DNA of 64,000 bases, from contig NZ_JACJSE010000024.1 of NCBI RefSeq assembly GCF_014698045.1, forward strand, positions 34,378 to 98,377, given 5' to 3'. Position 1 is the stretch's first letter; the number at the start of each line of letters is the position of its first letter. The notes beneath the pieces were generated by a model, which did not search any database, was not told where the DNA came from, and saw only the letters and a list, made by a program, of their open reading frames with translations. Both the position numbers and the translations under genes were made by a program. This document shows, piece after piece, positions 24,682 to 33,626 of the stretch. Origin of the DNA: Aulosira sp. FACHB-615. GTDB taxonomy: Bacteria > Cyanobacteriota > Cyanobacteriia > Cyanobacteriales > Nostocaceae.

Positions 24682-24939
24682 ATGCCATCTGCAAAACCAT
24701 TGTACGGCACAGAGCTAGTAGATTGTGCCAGAGCAAATGCCAAGCAAGGAATTGAAACTGCTGCTTATCAATGTGGCTATGGCGACGATCTCAATACGTT
24801 TGCCCAAGAACTCCGACAAGCTTGTGAACAAATGAATTTACAAGTCAAAGAATTGAGTGAATTAATTACAGATCAAGATATGATTCTCGAAATAGGTACT
24901 GGTGAAATTATTGCCCCAGATACAGCCTCAGAATTATAA
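24682..24939 (+). CDS. Conserved hypothetical small protein
   Basis: 85-residue acidic soluble protein (many E, D and Q). It starts MPSAKPLYGTELVDCARANA and ends with DTASEL; the middle GYGDDLNTFAQELRQACEQMNLQVKELSELITDQ is predicted helical. I recognise the type as a cyanobacterial conserved hypothetical protein but not a named family. No signal peptide, no metal motif. It stands alone with an AT-rich upstream region. Confidence 0.65.
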   Translation: MPSAKPLYGTELVDCARANAKQGIETAAYQCGYGDDLNTFAQELRQACEQMNLQVKELSELITDQDMILEIGTGEIIAPDTASEL

Positions 24940-24972
24940 ACACAGCATCCTTGGAGATGTACCTGACATATA

Positions 24973-25171
24973 GTGCGATCGCTCTTCACCACTGTTGTTA
25001 AATCTTATACCATTTCCCAAAGTTGCTAATACAAATCACTTCCATCACCCCTCTGCTTCCGATCACCGAGCGTTCGCGCAGCGTCTCCGACAGGAGAAGT
25101 CGAGGTGCTACTCCCTTGCGATTTTGATATGATTTATGGTGCGATCGCCTTCTACCACAATTAAATCTTAC
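24973..25171. repeat. Imperfect direct repeat bracketing a GC-rich dispersed repeat
   Basis: GTGCGATCGC followed by CTTC..ACCAC and TTAAATCTTA occurs at 24973-25008 and again at 25139-25171, where it includes the last codons of the acetyltransferase gene. Between them lies GTTCGCGCAGCGTCTCCGAC (25069-25088), a sequence type dispersed in Nostoc genomes. Confidence 0.4.
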
Positions 25172-25700
25172 GCTGCTTAATAGGTTGGGCAGGATTCCCG
25201 GCATAAATTGTCATCGCTTCTAAAGAACGTCCTGTAACTCCACCCAAAGTCAACACCGCACCCTTCCCAACAGTGACTCCAGGGCCAATTACTGATTTTG
25301 CAGCAATCCAACTACTTTCTTGAATGTGAATTGGCGCAGTCATTAATTTAAAATCGGGATGACTCCAGTCATGGTTCCCAGTGCATAGATACACCCCTTG
25401 AGATATACATACATGACTTTCAATTGTCACATTTGCTAGATTATCAATCCAAGCATCTTCTCCAATCCACACATGATCACCTACAGTTAATCGCCAGGGA
25501 AACTTCACCCGCGCTCCTGGTTTAATCCGCACATTCTGACCAATTTGCGCTCCAAAACTTCTGAGTAACCACACTTTTAACCCTGAAGCAGTAAACCACC
25601 GATTCTGCACTAACGCAGAACCCAGGAAATACCACAACACTTGTTTCCATAAAGGTGCGCCAGGAGTATAAGTACCAAGAGTGTAATTATCTAACCGCAT
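25161..25700 (-). CDS. WcaF-like left-handed beta-helix acetyltransferase
   Basis: 179-residue hexapeptide-repeat O-acetyltransferase of the WcaF (colanic acid) type, using acetyl-CoA on a sugar hydroxyl. The N-terminal segment YTPGAPLWKQVLWYFLGSALV is typical of this subgroup; hexad repeats run from about 48 to 165 (IGQNVRIKPGARVKFPWRLTVGDHVWIGEDAWI in outline), and the catalytic histidine is in CTGNHDWSHPDF. The C-terminal VYAGNPAQPIKQRK-like end (IYAGNPAQPIKQ) is also standard. Similar proteins work in hormogonium polysaccharide synthesis in Nostoc (named HpsU), which would fit the sugar cluster 8 kb away, but this link is inference. Confidence 0.85.
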   Translation of the reverse strand: MRLDNYTLGTYTPGAPLWKQVLWYFLGSALVQNRWFTASGLKVWLLRSFGAQIGQNVRIKPGARVKFPWRLTVGDHVWIGEDAWIDNLANVTIESHVCISQGVYLCTGNHDWSHPDFKLMTAPIHIQESSWIAAKSVIGPGVTVGKGAVLTLGGVTGRSLEAMTIYAGNPAQPIKQRKI

Positions 25701-26647
25701 ATATCAAGCTAATAATATAGTAACCTATTTTAGTGAGTGTCCGAAAAATTCAGTTCTCGCTTGTCAAAAAATCAACTAGGAAATTTAAAATACAGTAATA
25801 AAGCTATAGAAAATGTTGGAAACGTAAGTTTTAAAGTAAGTAAATAGATATTACTACAGAACAAATATTTTTCATAAGACATATTTCTATATATTGTTGC
25901 ATCAAAAACAAGTTCTAAGCAGTTATCACAAAACTATATGAGAGAGTAGTGGAAAGCTGTCAGCTAAACTAGCTGAACTTTACAAAAACATATATCTTAG
26001 TCTATGCAAAGGATATGACATCAGATTCCATATATTTTCTTTTGTCACATTATAAAGATTATAAAGATTAACTGTGCAACAAAATTCAATCAAGCTTTTG
26101 CGAGAAACTGTCTTATCCTCAACAGGAGTAGTGGTTGAAAATACTGAAAAATCAATCTTTTTTAGTTGTGGTGTACCTATAAATGTGTGAATCACCGAGA
26201 AGCAGTGCTATCTATATATTGCAAAGATACACAACTATAGCAAATGAAGATTTTATGAAGTGAATCAGCTAAATATTGTGTTCTCCATGTGTTGTATGTA
26301 AGTGTATTTATGTCAGCTTTATTTAGTAGATATCAACTAGCTTGATGGTAATTACGGAATCTTAAGTTTTAGAAAAACACAGAGTCTTGATAAAGTGCAA
26401 TTACTTAAGTGTGGGTATGGATACTCCATAAAACCTCTTGGTTAACCTAACATACTCACTTGAAATCCACTTGTGTGGATTCTGCGTACATTGCTTCAAT
26501 TTAAACTTTTCTGGGCTACGTAAGTGTGTTTTCTTAAAAACGTAATTTTGCTAACAAGGGGCTGGTATCTGAGATAAATCTGGGAATTTTGCCACACAGC
26601 AATGTTGGTTTACTTAACACCTACTTTTCTTTTGAGGAACAAACTAA
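25701..26647. other. Long AT-rich spacer ahead of the PEP-CTERM gene
   Basis: About 950 bases without a supportable gene; the 71-codon minus-strand frame at 25980-26195 has no protein-like features. Contains a short palindrome at 26464-26481. The unusually long upstream region of the PEP-CTERM gene may carry regulatory sites. Confidence 0.5.
26464..26481. promoter_or_regulatory. Palindrome upstream of the PEP-CTERM gene
   Basis: AATCCAC-TTGT-GTGGATT, a perfect 7-base inverted repeat about 170 bases before the ATG at 26648. It may be an operator or the stem of a small hairpin; no T run follows, so it is not a terminator. Confidence 0.3.
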
Positions 26648-27292
26648 ATGGCAAATTTAAATATACTTAAAAAAGTGGCTACCGTGGCGGCAGTTTCTAC
26701 CGTAGCATTAATGGCTACCACAGGAAAGGCTTCAGCTATCACTATTGACCTGGGTGGTACTTTTGGCACTGCTACAAGCTATAGCTACAGTCAAGGTGGT
26801 ATTTCAGTGACAGCAACCGGAGTTGGAGCTAATCCAGCAGAAACATTACTATTTCGTAATAGCAATGGTTTAGGGGTAGTAACAGGCAACGATGGGAACG
26901 ATAATAATCAAGTCGATGGCTTAGATATTAACGAAACCCTCAACTTATTGTTTAGTCCTCAAGTAAAACTCTTCAGAGCCATCTTTTCTCAAGTTGATGC
27001 TACTCCAGACGGAGATGAATACTCAATATTAGTAGATGGTTCTTTCCTTCAAAGTGGGAACATTGCTTCTATTGGCACTGGTACAGTCTCCGTAGCAATT
27101 AATAATTCTCCATTCGGCGCACTTTACTCTTTCACTGTTACCGATGGGGATGACGACTACTTCCTGAAAGCTGTTGAAGTCCAGCCTATTCCCGAACCTC
27201 TAACAATGGGTGGTATCGCTTTGGGTGCAACCTTTGGTGCATATCTCAGAAAGCGGTATTCCAAAAAAGACGAAAAGCTAGTCAAAGCTTAA
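26648..27292 (+). CDS. PEP-CTERM sorting-domain surface protein
   Basis: 214-residue exported protein. Signal peptide at about 1-30 (KKVATVAAVSTVALMATTGKASA). The mature part is acidic, rich in G, D, N, S and T, with a beta-sandwich look. The C-terminus is a classical exosortase tripartite signal: PEP at 182-184, a hydrophobic stretch GGIALGATFGAYL to about 200, then basic RKR (201-203). It should be cut and processed by an exosortase, and a cyanoexosortase gene lies 3.7 kb downstream on the same strand. Preceded by TTGAGGAACAAACTAA with a GAGG Shine-Dalgarno. Followed by two hairpin terminators. Confidence 0.9.
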   Translation: MANLNILKKVATVAAVSTVALMATTGKASAITIDLGGTFGTATSYSYSQGGISVTATGVGANPAETLLFRNSNGLGVVTGNDGNDNNQVDGLDINETLNLLFSPQVKLFRAIFSQVDATPDGDEYSILVDGSFLQSGNIASIGTGTVSVAINNSPFGALYSFTVTDGDDDYFLKAVEVQPIPEPLTMGGIALGATFGAYLRKRYSKKDEKLVKA

Positions 27293-27564
27293 TTCGTAAC
27301 TCTTGGGTAAGATTCATATTATCAAACCCCAATTATTAACTTGCATTCCCTTCTTGTTTATCAGCTCTACTTGCAAACAAGTAAATCTGTTTTTGCAATT
27401 AAAAGCGATGAATTTCAGTGATTAACAATGAATTATGGCAGTAGCTAGAGTTCAGTTTTCTTAATTATCAACACCACTAAACTTTCTCAGTGTTTCAACA
27501 ATTGAAAGATATTTACATCATCCGTTAACTCAACTTAACGTAAAAATCTACATTCTCACAAAGT

Positions 27565-27602
27565 GCCTAAAACTCATCTCAAATACGAGATTTAGGCTTT
27601 TT
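27565..27602 (+). terminator. Terminator after the PEP-CTERM gene
   Basis: Stem GCCTAAA (27565-27571) with TTTAGGC (27591-27597), followed by a TTTTT run on the plus strand. It lies 270 bases after the stop in a 460-base spacer that otherwise holds no gene. Confidence 0.65.
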
Positions 27603-27693
27603 ATTACAGCTAATAGAAGTATTTAAGCTAAAACCAGCATAGCCTATCAACAATACTCTTATTTTCCAATTTGTCTGCGAGATATGTAATAAG

Positions 27694-27729
27694 AAATAGC
27701 CTATGAATTTACTCATAGGCTATTTTTTT
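27694..27729. terminator. Strong hairpin between convergent genes, probably bidirectional terminator
   Basis: AAATAGCCTATGA (27694-27706) pairs perfectly with TCATAGGCTATTT (27713-27725), followed by T-rich sequence on the plus strand and a weaker T-rich stretch on the minus strand. It sits 24 bases beyond the stop of the minus-strand gene at 27753. Confidence 0.75.
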
Positions 27730-27752
27730 ATTACGGTTTAATTTAGTTGCGT

Positions 27753-29615
27753 TTAATTAGGCGCTCTTACCCCATTTTTCCCGTAAGCTGAATAGTCTAC
27801 TGTCGGTATGACGCTTGCCTGTCCATCTACCTTATAATGAAACCCCTGAACAGGAACGATTTGCTTAAAAATAACGCCCTGCGAGGCATCTGGTGATGTT
27901 TTTGCATTTCTTCCATAAGCGTCTGTATAGATTACAGAGTTGGTAGAATTGCTAAAAGCCAGTGCTGCAAAATGGGTATTAGAATGAACTGTTCCACGGA
28001 AAGGTGAACGAGGGTCATCCCAGGTAACTTTGCTTCCAGCCGCCAAAACTTCTTGGCACAATAGCCCCTTAGACATGGGATGGCTAGAATTATAGCAAGT
28101 ATCCACCGTTCTACTAATTTTCGTAGCGGCAGAAGCATCAAAGAAACGTGAAGCATTTCTCAAATTAAAGTAGAAGCTACCGCCTGTAAATCCTGTTAAC
28201 CAAAACTCACCACTTCTAGGAACAATACCATTTAACTGTTCTTCTTGTGTACCGCGCACAAAACATTCTTTTGTAGGAATGGCTCTGTGCATACCGCCCA
28301 TAGGTTGGTCAATAGGGTTAGGAGGTATACCAGCAGTATGGGTAACCCCACACAAAGGAACCTCTGGTTCCTTGAATGTTCCAGCTTTACCGAACAAAGC
28401 AAAATGTTTTATATTAAAAGGCTCCTCTCCATCGCACTTACCACCAACGAACATTTCATGAGCTGTATTTGTTAAAGCATCTGGGGAATGTGTACCCATG
28501 TGCAGTTTTATAGTCACATCACAAGTTGTATTTAAGCTGGTGTTATTTGCGTTGTACATATTCCAGTTGTTCGCAACCAAAACTTTATGTCCAACATGGT
28601 CTTCATGCCTAGCGTGAGATGGACTATTAACTTCTTGCTGTTCGCTGACATATCCAAATGCTGGCATACCCACAATGTTAAATACCTCCGAACTGCGTGG
28701 GTCATCGCCATGCTCATGTCCGTATGTACAGTACATATCAGTTTCTGGGTTAAAATCTACGGGCGGATGCCATGTGGGGTACACCTCACCATCTTCAGCT
28801 TTTGTCCAATAGGTGTCGTGCATCCACTTTGGGCATTCCCCGGTTTTGGCTGGAGACCACAACCCGTATGATCTGGCCAAAGTGTCGGAACTGGCTGGTA
28901 GTAGGTTTTGTGTCCGCACTGGTCTGCCAGAAATAGGTATAACAGGAGCGCCTTTATTGATGCGGTCTGGCTGGATTTTTTGGATATCGTCTATTTTCTG
29001 CACAGTATCCTTAGCCCAGAAAGCAAACCAATTAAAGCGCATATTGCTGTTGGAGCCTGTGAACTTGATGACTAGGTTTCTTGTGTCATTATTCGGTGTG
29101 TTTTTGGCAAGATTGCTATTCAAAGGGCAAGGAACTGTACGGTATGTTTGTAACCCAGTAGTATTGATGGTGCAAGTTCCAACTACAGGGCCGTTCAGTG
29201 AGTCCAAACGTACTTCTGCACTATTTGTTCCTGAATCTAAGGAAACACGTAGCATCAAAGCTTCTACACCACTACCTAAGTCAAGGTTGTTGTATATTGC
29301 ATAGTTTCCATTAGCCGCTTTAGTCAATTCTTGAGACTGCCCATTACCCAAAAAATTAAAAGGATCTTCACTGCGTTCACCATAACCACCCCAAATTGTT
29401 TCCAGACCAACGCGGGAAGCAAAACTGAGAGCATCTACTCGCTGAAATATTGGCCAAGGTGCTTTCGCAGTCGATGGAATAGTTGATGTAATTGCAGCTA
29501 CGGAAGGTTGGAGTGGTTCAAAAATAGAAATTTTGCCATGAGTAATGCCAGATAAGCTAAATACTAACGCGATCGCAGCGTATTGTAAAAACTTACTAAT
29601 TTTATTTTTTGTCAT
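27753..29615 (-). CDS. Secreted protein with CBM6-like carbohydrate-binding domain
   Basis: 620 residues with a signal peptide (about 1-45). Residues 60-205 look like a family 6 carbohydrate-binding module: an aromatic/charged start (SFASRVGLETIWGGYG), YAIYNNLDLGSGVEALMLRVS, SAEVRLDSLNGPVVG and FNWFAFW near the end. Residues 250-620 form a second domain that I do not recognise; it is rich in His and Cys (YGHEHGDDPRSSE, HEDHVGHKVL, GGMHRAIP), suggesting a metal-binding or catalytic role on polysaccharide. There is no PEP-CTERM tail. It lies between the PEP-CTERM and cyanoexosortase genes on the opposite strand. Confidence 0.7.
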   Translation of the reverse strand: MTKNKISKFLQYAAIALVFSLSGITHGKISIFEPLQPSVAAITSTIPSTAKAPWPIFQRVDALSFASRVGLETIWGGYGERSEDPFNFLGNGQSQELTKAANGNYAIYNNLDLGSGVEALMLRVSLDSGTNSAEVRLDSLNGPVVGTCTINTTGLQTYRTVPCPLNSNLAKNTPNNDTRNLVIKFTGSNSNMRFNWFAFWAKDTVQKIDDIQKIQPDRINKGAPVIPISGRPVRTQNLLPASSDTLARSYGLWSPAKTGECPKWMHDTYWTKAEDGEVYPTWHPPVDFNPETDMYCTYGHEHGDDPRSSEVFNIVGMPAFGYVSEQQEVNSPSHARHEDHVGHKVLVANNWNMYNANNTSLNTTCDVTIKLHMGTHSPDALTNTAHEMFVGGKCDGEEPFNIKHFALFGKAGTFKEPEVPLCGVTHTAGIPPNPIDQPMGGMHRAIPTKECFVRGTQEEQLNGIVPRSGEFWLTGFTGGSFYFNLRNASRFFDASAATKISRTVDTCYNSSHPMSKGLLCQEVLAAGSKVTWDDPRSPFRGTVHSNTHFAALAFSNSTNSVIYTDAYGRNAKTSPDASQGVIFKQIVPVQGFHYKVDGQASVIPTVDYSAYGKNGVRAPN

Positions 29616-30974
29616 GTCCTCTAAGCCGAATCAAAATAGGAAACAGGGAATTGCAGTTAACTAGCTGCTACTACGTCCGCGAATTATTACGGAGCGACAC
29701 CTGAGATAATATATTACAAATAGAGGTAAAAACCTCAGCATTTTTTTGGATGATAGACTGTGGTTATTGAACTAGCCGTGTAAGAAAATTTACTACTATA
29801 GTTTAAAAAAAATAAGGAAATCGGCAAGTTATCCGCAAATCACTCAAGCTAATCCTATTTGTGAAGCTAAAAACTCTAAGTCTTTATCAAGTAAGGCTTT
29901 GAGAAAAAATATTAAAACTTTGATCTTTTGATTTTTAACTAATTACGATCATTTAATCAAGCAGAAATCTGCGCCAATAGATAATTGTGATATATGATAC
30001 GTCTAAGTATAAATGCTTAAATACAATGAACCTGACAGTAAAATGACATATTACCTAACAAAGGATCAATAACTTGTAGTTATTGCTTTCCATATAAAGA
30101 TTATGAAGATCCAATATAAAACTAAAGACTAAGAATTTTCGATAACCGTCAATCTAAAGAGCTTATTATCCTTGCTAGATAAAGCAGATGACAACATAGT
30201 GTTACATACTTAACGGTAAAATAAGTAATCATCTACTTTAAAGCCAAATAAAGATTTGATGAAAAATCTCTAACAACGTTGTATTCGTTGTGTATTCTAT
30301 GCAAATGTATTGGCATATCAGTATTTTTTAGGAAATGGTGATCAGCCTTTATGGAAATCACCGTCTTTTACAGAAAACTCTTTAAACTATGTATAAGGAG
30401 TTTCTATGATACCTAGTACTTGTTCCCCAGCTTGGTCTAATAGTGAAAGTTAAATAGATACAACTGCTGAAATTCATAATTCAGTTCATACCTAACTTAC
30501 TAACTAAGTTGAGGATATGATTTTAATCAATAATCTAACTCAATTTGTAAGAATTGATTTTAAGTTATGGATGATAACCCAGTACTTAATATATTTCTTA
30601 TTTCGTCTAGTTTTCAGGGCTAAATAACACTATTGTTACTTGATAGTATTGCTGGGCTATATACGTAGTTATATTTGATATATTGAAGAACAGAGGCAAG
30701 GAATAAATTATGTTTACATATAGTTGAGGATTGTCATAGTTAAGAGTTCTTCTTAATTAAAGACTTTTTATAGGACTCATATTTGATTTATGAAAAAAAT
30801 CAGTACACCCAAATCAGCCGTCTTTCCTACTCCCTACTCCCCATTCCCTACTCCCTGCTTACACAACTAGATTCAGGAATCAAACCGTATTCCTATATTA
30901 AACAAAAATTGTGAACTTGTAATGCAGATTAAAAAATAGTAACCTTGAAAATCAATCTCAATTAAATAAAAAAT
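29616..30974. other. 1.36-kb AT-rich non-coding region between secreted protein and cyanoexosortase genes
   Basis: No gene is supportable on either strand. There is a complement GGGGAGT-type heptamer array at 30825-30857 and a weak hairpin (GGTGAT 30337-30342 with ATCACC 30357-30362 followed by a T-rich tract) that could end a small RNA. Both flanking genes are transcribed away from it, so it is their shared promoter region. Confidence 0.55.
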
Positions 30975-31829
30975 ATGCAAAACAGGTTATCAATCTCACT
31001 AAAAAATGTTGAATTATGGTTAATTGGAATTGGTGGAACCTTAATCGCTATTAATTTAAACTTAGTCAGCAGGGTTTACCATCCAACTAATTTTTATGTA
31101 TATATTTTGTTCTTGGTAACTCTTTATTTACTGCTGAAAGAAAAACGGCATCACTTGAACCTAGAAAGCAATATATCATCTAGCATTACAGGTACAGTGT
31201 TGATAGCATTAGTGTTTATTTACACTTTCTTTCAAATTAACATTGGTTTTTTATTTTTATTTCCACCTTTACTATCTGGTTTTGGTATTGCCTTGTTAGC
31301 TTCTGGTTATAGGGGATTAAAGCAGTATAAAAGAGAGTTGTGGTTATTAGGATTTCTAACTATACGTAATTTTATGATTATGAATAAGTTAGATTTAACT
31401 CTGGTTACAGCTAAATTCTCTACAGTCATTCTTTGGTATACAGGTTTTAAAGTCAATCGTTCAGGCGTTATGATACATCTACCCACGGGAAGTGTAGAAG
31501 TATATTCTGCCTGTTCTGGAATTGATCTAATTATAGATTTATTAAGTCTCGCAGTACTATTTATTTATTTGTTCAATCTCAGTTGGCAGCAAAAAATTAT
31601 GATACCTATAGTAGCTGCCTGTTTAGGATTTGTGGTTAATGGATTTAGAGTTGCATTAATGGCTATTTTAGTAGCACAGGGCGACAAAGAAGCTTTTGAA
31701 TATTGGCATATTGGAGATGGATCTTTAATATTTTCTATAGTGGCTAGTCTGTTTTTGTGTTGTTTCTGCTGGTTTTTACTCAGTAGGAATGAGAACGAAA
31801 GTAAAAATTCTATCAATTACTCAAAGTAA
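30975..31829 (+). CDS. Cyanoexosortase A
   Basis: 284-residue polytopic inner-membrane cysteine protease-transpeptidase that processes PEP-CTERM proteins. About eight membrane helices. Catalytic residues of the exosortase family are visible: C180 in VYSACSGID, R225 in VVNGFRVALMA, and H245 in YWHIGDGSLIF. The gene order (sortase, then a 220-residue single-pass protein overlapping it, then an HpsJ-like protein) is that of the cyanoexosortase A system, which supports the subtype. The ATG is preceded by an AT-rich leader with no clear Shine-Dalgarno. The stop overlaps the next start (TAATG). Confidence 0.9.
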   Translation: MQNRLSISLKNVELWLIGIGGTLIAINLNLVSRVYHPTNFYVYILFLVTLYLLLKEKRHHLNLESNISSSITGTVLIALVFIYTFFQINIGFLFLFPPLLSGFGIALLASGYRGLKQYKRELWLLGFLTIRNFMIMNKLDLTLVTAKFSTVILWYTGFKVNRSGVMIHLPTGSVEVYSACSGIDLIIDLLSLAVLFIYLFNLSWQQKIMIPIVAACLGFVVNGFRVALMAILVAQGDKEAFEYWHIGDGSLIFSIVASLFLCCFCWFLLSRNENESKNSINYSK

Positions 31830-32491
31830 TGTTTTGGAAAGAAAACCGCATTCAATTTTTAGCTTTCATCTTCAGTGTAGGGGTATTAGTTGCGGGAAAA
31901 TCAATTTTTTTCCCTCCAAGTAAAGAAAAAACTCATACCTTTGCTTTTCCCGAAGAAGTACCTTTAGCACAATGGCAAACTAGTGTTGCTACACCAATAA
32001 AATCTTCAACTGAAACTCAGCAAAACCCAGATTTATTAGCTAAAAAACATTATAGATATGTTAAAAATGATTTATCGTTAGATATTGAGATGCGTTATTT
32101 ACAAAATTTCTACTATGCAGATATTGGTGCATACATTCAACGCAATCTTGGTATAAAATCTTCTACCTTAGTGCGTCAACAAGAAGGAGTTGGATACTAC
32201 GGGCTAGGAATAGATAAACAAAAAGCTTATCTTAGTAGTTGTATTAATCCACGAGGAGGTAGCACTTTCACTCACACGCAATTTAGAGAAAATCGCATTT
32301 CTCAAGATATCAGTTTGAATCGTGTAATACCAATCTTACTAGGAGAAGAATCCCTTTTAGACAAACGCTGTTTATGGGTATATTTATCAATTCCTTTAAA
32401 AAATTCTTCCCCTGAAGAAGCCTACCAAACACTTGAAAAAGCTTGGTTTTCTTGGTATCAGTGGTGGCAACCTCGATTTCCTAAACCTTGA
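31829..32491 (+). CDS. Cyanoexosortase A system-associated protein
   Basis: 220 residues with one N-terminal membrane helix (about 9-28, FLAFIFSVGVLVAGKSIFF) and an extracytoplasmic domain. It is the protein that regularly follows cyanoexosortase A; its ATG overlaps the sortase stop by one base, so the two are coupled. The domain holds the segments HYRYVKNDLSLDIEMRYL, GYYGLGIDKQKAYLSSCINPRG and CLWVYLSIPL, with two cysteines that might form a disulfide. The role is unknown; related exosortase-linked proteins (EpsI-type) accompany sortases in exopolysaccharide loci. Confidence 0.82.
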   Translation: MFWKENRIQFLAFIFSVGVLVAGKSIFFPPSKEKTHTFAFPEEVPLAQWQTSVATPIKSSTETQQNPDLLAKKHYRYVKNDLSLDIEMRYLQNFYYADIGAYIQRNLGIKSSTLVRQQEGVGYYGLGIDKQKAYLSSCINPRGGSTFTHTQFRENRISQDISLNRVIPILLGEESLLDKRCLWVYLSIPLKNSSPEEAYQTLEKAWFSWYQWWQPRFPKP

Positions 32492-32533
32492 ATTTTAATA
32501 ACTTTACTTTTGTAATTCATTTACCTTTTAATT

Positions 32534-33316
32534 ATGGCTGAAACAAACATTCGTGAATCTAATACTAGTGAATCTAATAGCCGTGAAACAGACATCCGTG
32601 AATTTGTTGAGTTAGAATTCACTAAATTAAGTAAACTGGTAGGGAACATACAACCTCTACTGGAACTAGTTAATCTTTGGCGTTTTCTTGGTTACGGTAT
32701 GCTTTTGTTGGCATTTTTAGACTTAATTGATATTTTTGTGCCACCAAGCTTTATGAATCCTACATGGGAATTCCAAACGATGGGAAGGTTGGTAAACCAA
32801 GTGGGAATACCATTAATTGGATTGCTTTTTGTCTTTTCTGGTAAGTTAGCAAAACGAGCCAGATGGGAATCAGGTATTTTGGCTTTATTATCTCGTTTAA
32901 GTCTGTTAGTTGCATTGTTATACTTGCTGCTAATTCCTTTAGGTGTGGTTAATACAATACGTTTGTATAATACTAACCTTGAGCAAATTAAGACTGGCTA
33001 TGAACAAAGACTGTCTCAAGCTAATCAGGTTGAACAGCAACTAAATAAAACTTCCCCCACAGAAATAGATGATTTAATTAAGCGCCAAGGTGGTTCATTA
33101 AATGGTAGAAGTCCTGAAGATATCAAAAATCAAATTCTTTCACAACTCAACCAAACCAAGCAACAACTCAAAACTCAAAAGGAAACAAATCAGTCTTCTG
33201 TAACTTTCAATTTACTGAAAAACTCTGTAAGATGGAATATAGGAGCTTTGATATCCGCAGTTTTGTTTATTTTGATTTGGAAGGAAACACGCTGGGCTAG
33301 AAAAAAATCATCTTAG
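32534..33316 (+). CDS. HpsJ-like membrane protein, cyanoexosortase-associated
   Basis: 260 residues: a polar N-terminal segment with repeated ESN/RE units, membrane helices at about 50-70, 92-110, 117-138 and 235-250, and a coiled-coil loop (about 145-225, Q-, N- and K-rich, facing one side of the membrane). Size, helix pattern and position 43 bases after the cyanoexosortase pair match HpsJ-like proteins, known from the hormogonium polysaccharide locus of Nostoc punctiforme. Probably an accessory to polysaccharide secretion. A perfect terminator hairpin follows. Confidence 0.72.
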   Translation: MAETNIRESNTSESNSRETDIREFVELEFTKLSKLVGNIQPLLELVNLWRFLGYGMLLLAFLDLIDIFVPPSFMNPTWEFQTMGRLVNQVGIPLIGLLFVFSGKLAKRARWESGILALLSRLSLLVALLYLLLIPLGVVNTIRLYNTNLEQIKTGYEQRLSQANQVEQQLNKTSPTEIDDLIKRQGGSLNGRSPEDIKNQILSQLNQTKQQLKTQKETNQSSVTFNLLKNSVRWNIGALISAVLFILIWKETRWARKKSS

Positions 33317-33384
33317 TTCAAGAAAAAGTAAACTTTTGATGGCTAGGTACGTCATATTTAGCCTTAGTTGAAAAAATCTATTAC

Positions 33385-33420
33385 AAAAAGATGAAACTCA
33401 CGTATGAGTTTCATCTTTTT
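33385..33420 (+). terminator. Terminator of the cyanoexosortase operon
   Basis: A perfect 16-base inverted repeat, AAAAAGATGAAACTCA (33385-33400) and TGAGTTTCATCTTTTT (33405-33420), with a four-base loop and T tract. It is 70 bases after the HpsJ-like stop. Confidence 0.85.
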
Positions 33421-33442
33421 AGTATGTATAAATATGTGCTAT

Positions 33443-33503
33443 GAGTGCATGAACTAAGACTCAGATTAAAATTATGCACCTGTATAACCTGTAATTATCC
33501 AAA
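33443..33503. repeat. Direct repeat, copy 1 (duplicate of the ydcF-like gene end)
   Basis: 61 bases nearly identical (one mismatch) to 33566-33626, which spans the last nine codons and the 3' flank of the DUF218 gene. The copies are 123 bases apart start to start. This copy lies in the spacer between convergent operons. Confidence 0.9.
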
Positions 33504-33565
33504 TCTAATGCACTACTTTAGCCTTGCCACGCCACTACTTAAGATTTACTTTATAAATCGTCTCT

Positions 33566-33626
33566 GAGTGCATGAACTAAGACTCAGGTTAAAATTATGC
33601 ACCTGTATAACCTGTAATTATCCAAA
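33566..33626. repeat. Direct repeat, copy 2 (contains the ydcF-like gene end)
   Basis: Second copy of the 61-base repeat; bases 33595-33626 are the C-terminal codons (WIITGYTGA and stop) of the DUF218 protein, the rest is its downstream region. Confidence 0.9.

Noticed and set aside
25980..26195. 71-codon minus-strand frame in the spacer before the PEP-CTERM gene
   Set aside because: No homology pattern, no ribosome site, AT-rich random composition.
28813..29304. 163-codon plus-strand frame opposite the CBM6-like gene
   Set aside because: Antisense to a secreted protein with a clear signal peptide and module; composition not protein-like.
33443..33626. Possible CRISPR because of spaced direct repeats
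   Set aside because: Only two copies, 61 bases long, and one contains codons of a gene; the heptamer arrays are tandem without spacers. No cas genes.
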